From contig JAYWHK010000225.1 in assembly GCA_043777755.1 (NCBI GenBank), positions 1 to 8,020 of the forward strand: a stretch of DNA of 8,020 nucleotides, written 5' to 3'. The position numbers and the translations under genes were made by a program. How positions within the stretch are numbered: position 1 is the stretch's first letter; each line of letters begins with the position of its first letter. Shown here one piece after another: positions 5,823 through 8,020 of the stretch. This stretch comes from CANHEE01 sp043777755. GTDB lineage: Bacteria; Bacteroidota; Bacteroidia; Chitinophagales; Saprospiraceae. Under the pieces are notes generated by a model. It had not been told where the DNA came from. It worked only from the letters and a program-made list of their open reading frames with translations, and did no database searches.

Positions 5823-6837
5823 ATTTCATATAATTTTTCTTAACAAAACTTATACCCATATCAATTTTATCTCGAAGGTAATTGAAATACATTTTACGTT
5901 CTTTTTCATTTGTCACAGTCAAGTTGTCAGAGTAGCGGTGCAATTTTTCAAACCAAGATTCTGCATGGTTAGAAATACTTTCAGCTGTAGAACGCATATA
6001 ATTAGGATTATCAAAAACATGATATACAATACGTTGTGTATCTGTTTTCACTAAAATTGTTACACTTGTAATGAATAAATCATTGCGATGAATGCTGAAC
6101 GCCGCAGAATCCGCCTTAGGTTTTGTTCCAAATAAGAATTTTTTACCACATTCCGCCATGACCTCGTTGTGGTCAATCAAGTTCATCAAATCATCTAACA
6201 AAACAAGCGCATCTTCATTTTTTTCAAAAAAACCGCTTGCCAACCCAAATTTGATTCGATTCATTGTATTATCCACCATTTCGGGTGTCCAATATTCTTC
6301 GCTTGGAATACTTGCGTACTTCTCTGCCAAACTCTGGCACAATTTGAGCGATTGACCTTCCGCCATACGAATACTGAATTTTTGTTTGTGCAAATTAGGT
6401 AAATTCCAAACCGTATAACCCCAAAAATATAATTTGAACAACGCCAATCTTGGAAATTGAAAGTTGTGAAACATCGGAATATCATTCGTAGCGAAATAAA
6501 TATGAGGATTGTTCAAACGCTGAAGTAGCGTCAAATCTTGATCCAATGGCAAAAGGTATTCCACCAAATTGTTCACTGGTCGGGAAAGGTAAGAAAAATC
6601 AAAAAGTACTTGTTCACGGCTTGTTGCTACCAAATCCGCCAATACAATGCCAAAATAAGCAGAAAGCTGCGAAGCCTCCTCTAACGAAAGTTGGATTTTT
6701 CCATTCAAACGACGATACGCACCGTCTTTTGAAATATTAAGAAGCGACATCATTTCCTGCGCTAAATTCACCTCTTCGCCAACTCTACGTCTTATGGCAT
6801 CAAATAGGTTTTCTTGTGTCGAATTGTTTGGATTCAT
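5821..6837 (-). CDS. HTH-domain regulator of a Bacteroidota-type family
   Basis: This 338-residue protein has an N-terminal helix-turn-helix (about residues 23-70) of the lambda-repressor-like kind. It includes LLNISKDGAYRRLNGKIQLS, where the turn and recognition helix fall, followed by LEEASQLSAYFGI. The remaining ~265 residues do not match a domain I can name. They contain a conserved-looking segment, YFATNDIPMFHNFQFPRLAL (114-133), followed by aromatic-rich helices. In my recollection this recurs in Bacteroidota HTH proteins of similar length. There is no phosphoacceptor or known ligand-binding signature, so the signal sensed is unknown. ATG at 6837 is the first in-frame start and places the HTH at the usual position. 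The gene is convergent with the repeat-protein cluster and shares its terminator. Whether it regulates that cluster cannot be told from sequence. Confidence 0.8.
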   Translation of the reverse strand: MNPNNSTQENLFDAIRRRVGEEVNLAQEMMSLLNISKDGAYRRLNGKIQLSLEEASQLSAYFGIVLADLVATSREQVLFDFSYLSRPVNNLVEYLLPLDQDLTLLQRLNNPHIYFATNDIPMFHNFQFPRLALFKLYFWGYTVWNLPNLHKQKFSIRMAEGQSLKLCQSLAEKYASIPSEEYWTPEMVDNTMNRIKFGLASGFFEKNEDALVLLDDLMNLIDHNEVMAECGKKFLFGTKPKADSAAFSIHRNDLFITSVTILVKTDTQRIVYHVFDNPNYMRSTAESISNHAESWFEKLHRYSDNLTVTNEKERKMYFNYLRDKIDMGISFVKKNYMK

Positions 6838-6850
6838 CTAATATTTAATT

Positions 6851-6993
6851 GGTTTATCAATGGTTTGGCAATAGTTTGGCAATGGTTTATCAGTAGTTTG
6901 GCAGTAGTTTATCAGTAGTTTGGCAATGGTTTATCAATGGTTTGGCAATGGTTTATCAGTGGTTTGGCAATGGTTTATCAGTGGTTTGTAACA
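6851..6993. repeat. 11-bp tandem repeat array (RGTTTRKCART)
   Basis: Twelve complete 11-bp units run from 6851 to 6982, with a decayed thirteenth to 6993. Two versions, GGTTTATCAAT-like and GGTTTGGCAAT-like, mostly alternate, so the higher-order unit is 22 bp. The 11-bp spacing is close to one DNA helical turn, so equivalent bases lie roughly on one face of the helix. The array fills the space directly upstream of the minus-strand regulator's start codon. Confidence 0.92.
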
Positions 6994-7011
6994 TTTAGAA
7001 CTATTACAAAC
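6984..7011. repeat. Inverted repeat GTTTGTAA ... TTACAAAC
   Basis: An exact 8-bp inverted repeat (6984-6991 and 7004-7011) surrounds a 12-base loop containing TTAGAAC. It lies at the junction between the GTTTG-type array and the CAAAC-type array, so the whole spacer is a long imperfect palindrome. There is no T-run on either side, so it is not a classical terminator. Confidence 0.75.
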
Positions 7012-7058
7012 ATTTCAAACAATCCCAAACATTTCAAACAATCCCAAACATTTCAAAC
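7008..7058. repeat. 19-bp tandem repeat of CAAAC type overlapping a stop codon
   Basis: Two perfect 19-bp units (AAACATTTCAAACAATCCC) at 7008-7026 and 7027-7045 are followed by a 13-bp partial unit to 7058. The last base is part of the TAG stop codon (7060-7058 on the minus strand) of the 251-residue protein's gene. The CAAAC words are the inverse of the GTTTG words in the array to the left. Confidence 0.9.
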
Positions 7059-7813
7059 TATTTATCCTCGTCATCGTCTTTTTTTCTACGTTTTCGAGGT
7101 TTTTTTTCTTTTTTTTGTTCATTTTCGTCATTTTCATCTTGTTGTTCTTTCAAAAAATCAGCAAAAGATTCTGGGTCAAAACGAATAATACGTATGTTTT
7201 CATTTTTAAAAGAAGCTGCCAGCGCATCTTCTATAAGTCCAATCACCTCATCAGGGTCAGTTGCGTTCTCAAAAATATCATGTATGGTGTCCATTGCCCT
7301 ATCAATAATTCCCATTCGCTTTTCCAACGTATCCAAATCCATATCAGGATAATAACCACCATCATCTCTTAGTTTGAAGGCTTTAAAATACTTTTTTTGC
7401 AAATAAACCAACAAATTCACCACTTTCACGTGCGCATCTACACCAGCAAACTGAGTTTTGATAAAAGACCAAGGATATTTTTCGTCTTCTTGAATGTAAG
7501 GAAAAAGAACAGACAACACAGACCGAATAATCCCGTTTTCATCAAAAAGTAACGCAACACTTTCCGAGCGTTCGTGCGGACGAAAAGTAATGCCACGCAA
7601 ACCCAAATCAGGTTTTCGCAACTCGTCATCTTCCTCATCGCTCAAATAAGCATCAATAAGGTCTTCGTTTCTTGTCAGCGGACGATGCGATTGCTCATCA
7701 AAAATAGTGTAAGACCAATTGTTGGTTTTACAAATGTCCTCCACTTCATTCGTCAGCTCCGAAATGAGCTTGGTGGATTTGATTTTTCCTCGATAATGTA
7801 GGCTTACTCCCAT
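7058..7813 (-). CDS. Uncharacterised 251-residue protein with highly charged C-terminal tail
   Basis: I do not recognise a named family. The protein is cytoplasmic by appearance, with no signal peptide or membrane segment. Residues 1-40 (MGVSLHYRGKIKS start) look like a folded domain that may be conserved in Bacteroidota. Residues 58-65 are strongly acidic. Residues 71-110 (GLRGITFRPHERSE onward) look like beta strands carrying hydrophobic residues. Residues 155-220 are probably helical. The last ~30 residues are low complexity: an acidic/Gln stretch, then KKEKKPRKRRKK, then DDDEDK, a tail that could contact nucleic acid or acidic partners. The ATG at 7813 follows the stop of the upstream small ORF by 7 bases, so the two are probably co-transcribed. 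The coding frame ends inside the CAAAC repeat. Confidence 0.75.
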   Translation of the reverse strand: MGVSLHYRGKIKSTKLISELTNEVEDICKTNNWSYTIFDEQSHRPLTRNEDLIDAYLSDEEDDELRKPDLGLRGITFRPHERSESVALLFDENGIIRSVLSVLFPYIQEDEKYPWSFIKTQFAGVDAHVKVVNLLVYLQKKYFKAFKLRDDGGYYPDMDLDTLEKRMGIIDRAMDTIHDIFENATDPDEVIGLIEDALAASFKNENIRIIRFDPESFADFLKEQQDENDENEQKKEKKPRKRRKKDDDEDK

Positions 7814-7820
7814 GATTTAT

Positions 7821-8020
7821 CTATTTAATTTTTCCTTTTAACAATTCCAAAAACCCGTTCCAATCCCAATCATTCACTCTAAAAAAGCAAGTATCAAAAG
7901 AAAGCATTAATTTCATGGTGAAAATCATGCAAAAAACGGCAATTATTAAATATATTTTTGATTTTTTTTCTTCTAAAAACCCAGCGAAACTGACTACAAA
8001 AATAGGCATTATATCCACAA
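7821..8020 (-). CDS. C-terminal part of a membrane protein, cut by the window edge
   Basis: The open frame runs from the window edge to TAG at 7821. It encodes a tail of about 65 residues with one clear hydrophobic segment (IYLIIAVFCMIFTMKLMLSF) preceded by a charged loop (EEKKSK), and possibly part of another before it (MPIFVVSFAGFL). It ends in an aromatic/charged stretch, VNDWDWNGFLELLKGKIK. In-frame starts exist inside the window (GTG 8018, ATG 8009), but the frame stays open to the edge, so it is more likely a fragment of a longer multi-pass protein. The family is not identifiable. It lies 7 bases upstream of the 251-residue protein's gene on the same strand. Confidence 0.55.
   Translation of the reverse strand, partial: VDIMPIFVVSFAGFLEEKKSKIYLIIAVFCMIFTMKLMLSFDTCFFRVNDWDWNGFLELLKGKIK

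Overview
The window looks like chromosomal DNA from a low-GC member of the Bacteroidota. Several signs agree. The intergenic DNA is very AT-rich and carries AATCACGAATTTTTAACGAA-type dispersed repeats. Start codons follow A-rich leaders with no Shine-Dalgarno sequence. The helix-hairpin-helix (HHH) tails resemble the extension found on ribosomal protein L21 in this phylum, and the minus-strand regulator is of a type common there. No mobile element, RNA gene or CRISPR array is visible.

Layout: bases 1-980 hold no convincing gene, only AT-rich DNA with several short repeat families. A plus-strand cluster of three genes follows. The first (981-1877) encodes a membrane-anchored protein with two OmpA-like domains. 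The second (2115-3569) encodes a membrane-anchored coiled-coil protein with a long valine/glutamate repeat tract and a C-terminal HHH domain. The third (3710-5686) encodes a larger paralogue of the second, with no membrane anchor and an N-terminal hairpin resembling DNA-binding protein HU. A strong bidirectional terminator (5786-5822) separates this cluster from a minus-strand block. Read in its own direction, that block contains the 3' end of a small membrane-protein gene (8020-7821), an uncharacterised 251-residue protein (7813-7058), a 220-bp spacer filled with 11-bp tandem repeats, and an HTH regulator (6837-5821).

The most interesting part is the plus-strand cluster. The first protein should bind peptidoglycan. 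The second is tied to the membrane and carries an extensible repeat rod with an HHH head. The third carries the same rod and head, but has an HU-like hairpin instead of the membrane anchor. The rods are built from (V/I)E(V/I)(I/V)(K/R)E and VEKIVE/VERIVE units. These resemble the EKIVEVP-type repeats of alveolins, cytoskeletal proteins of alveolate protists. I infer an envelope-linked filament or scaffold, perhaps contacting the nucleoid. This rests on domain architecture alone. The repeat tracts also show recent tandem amplification, so rod length probably varies between strains.
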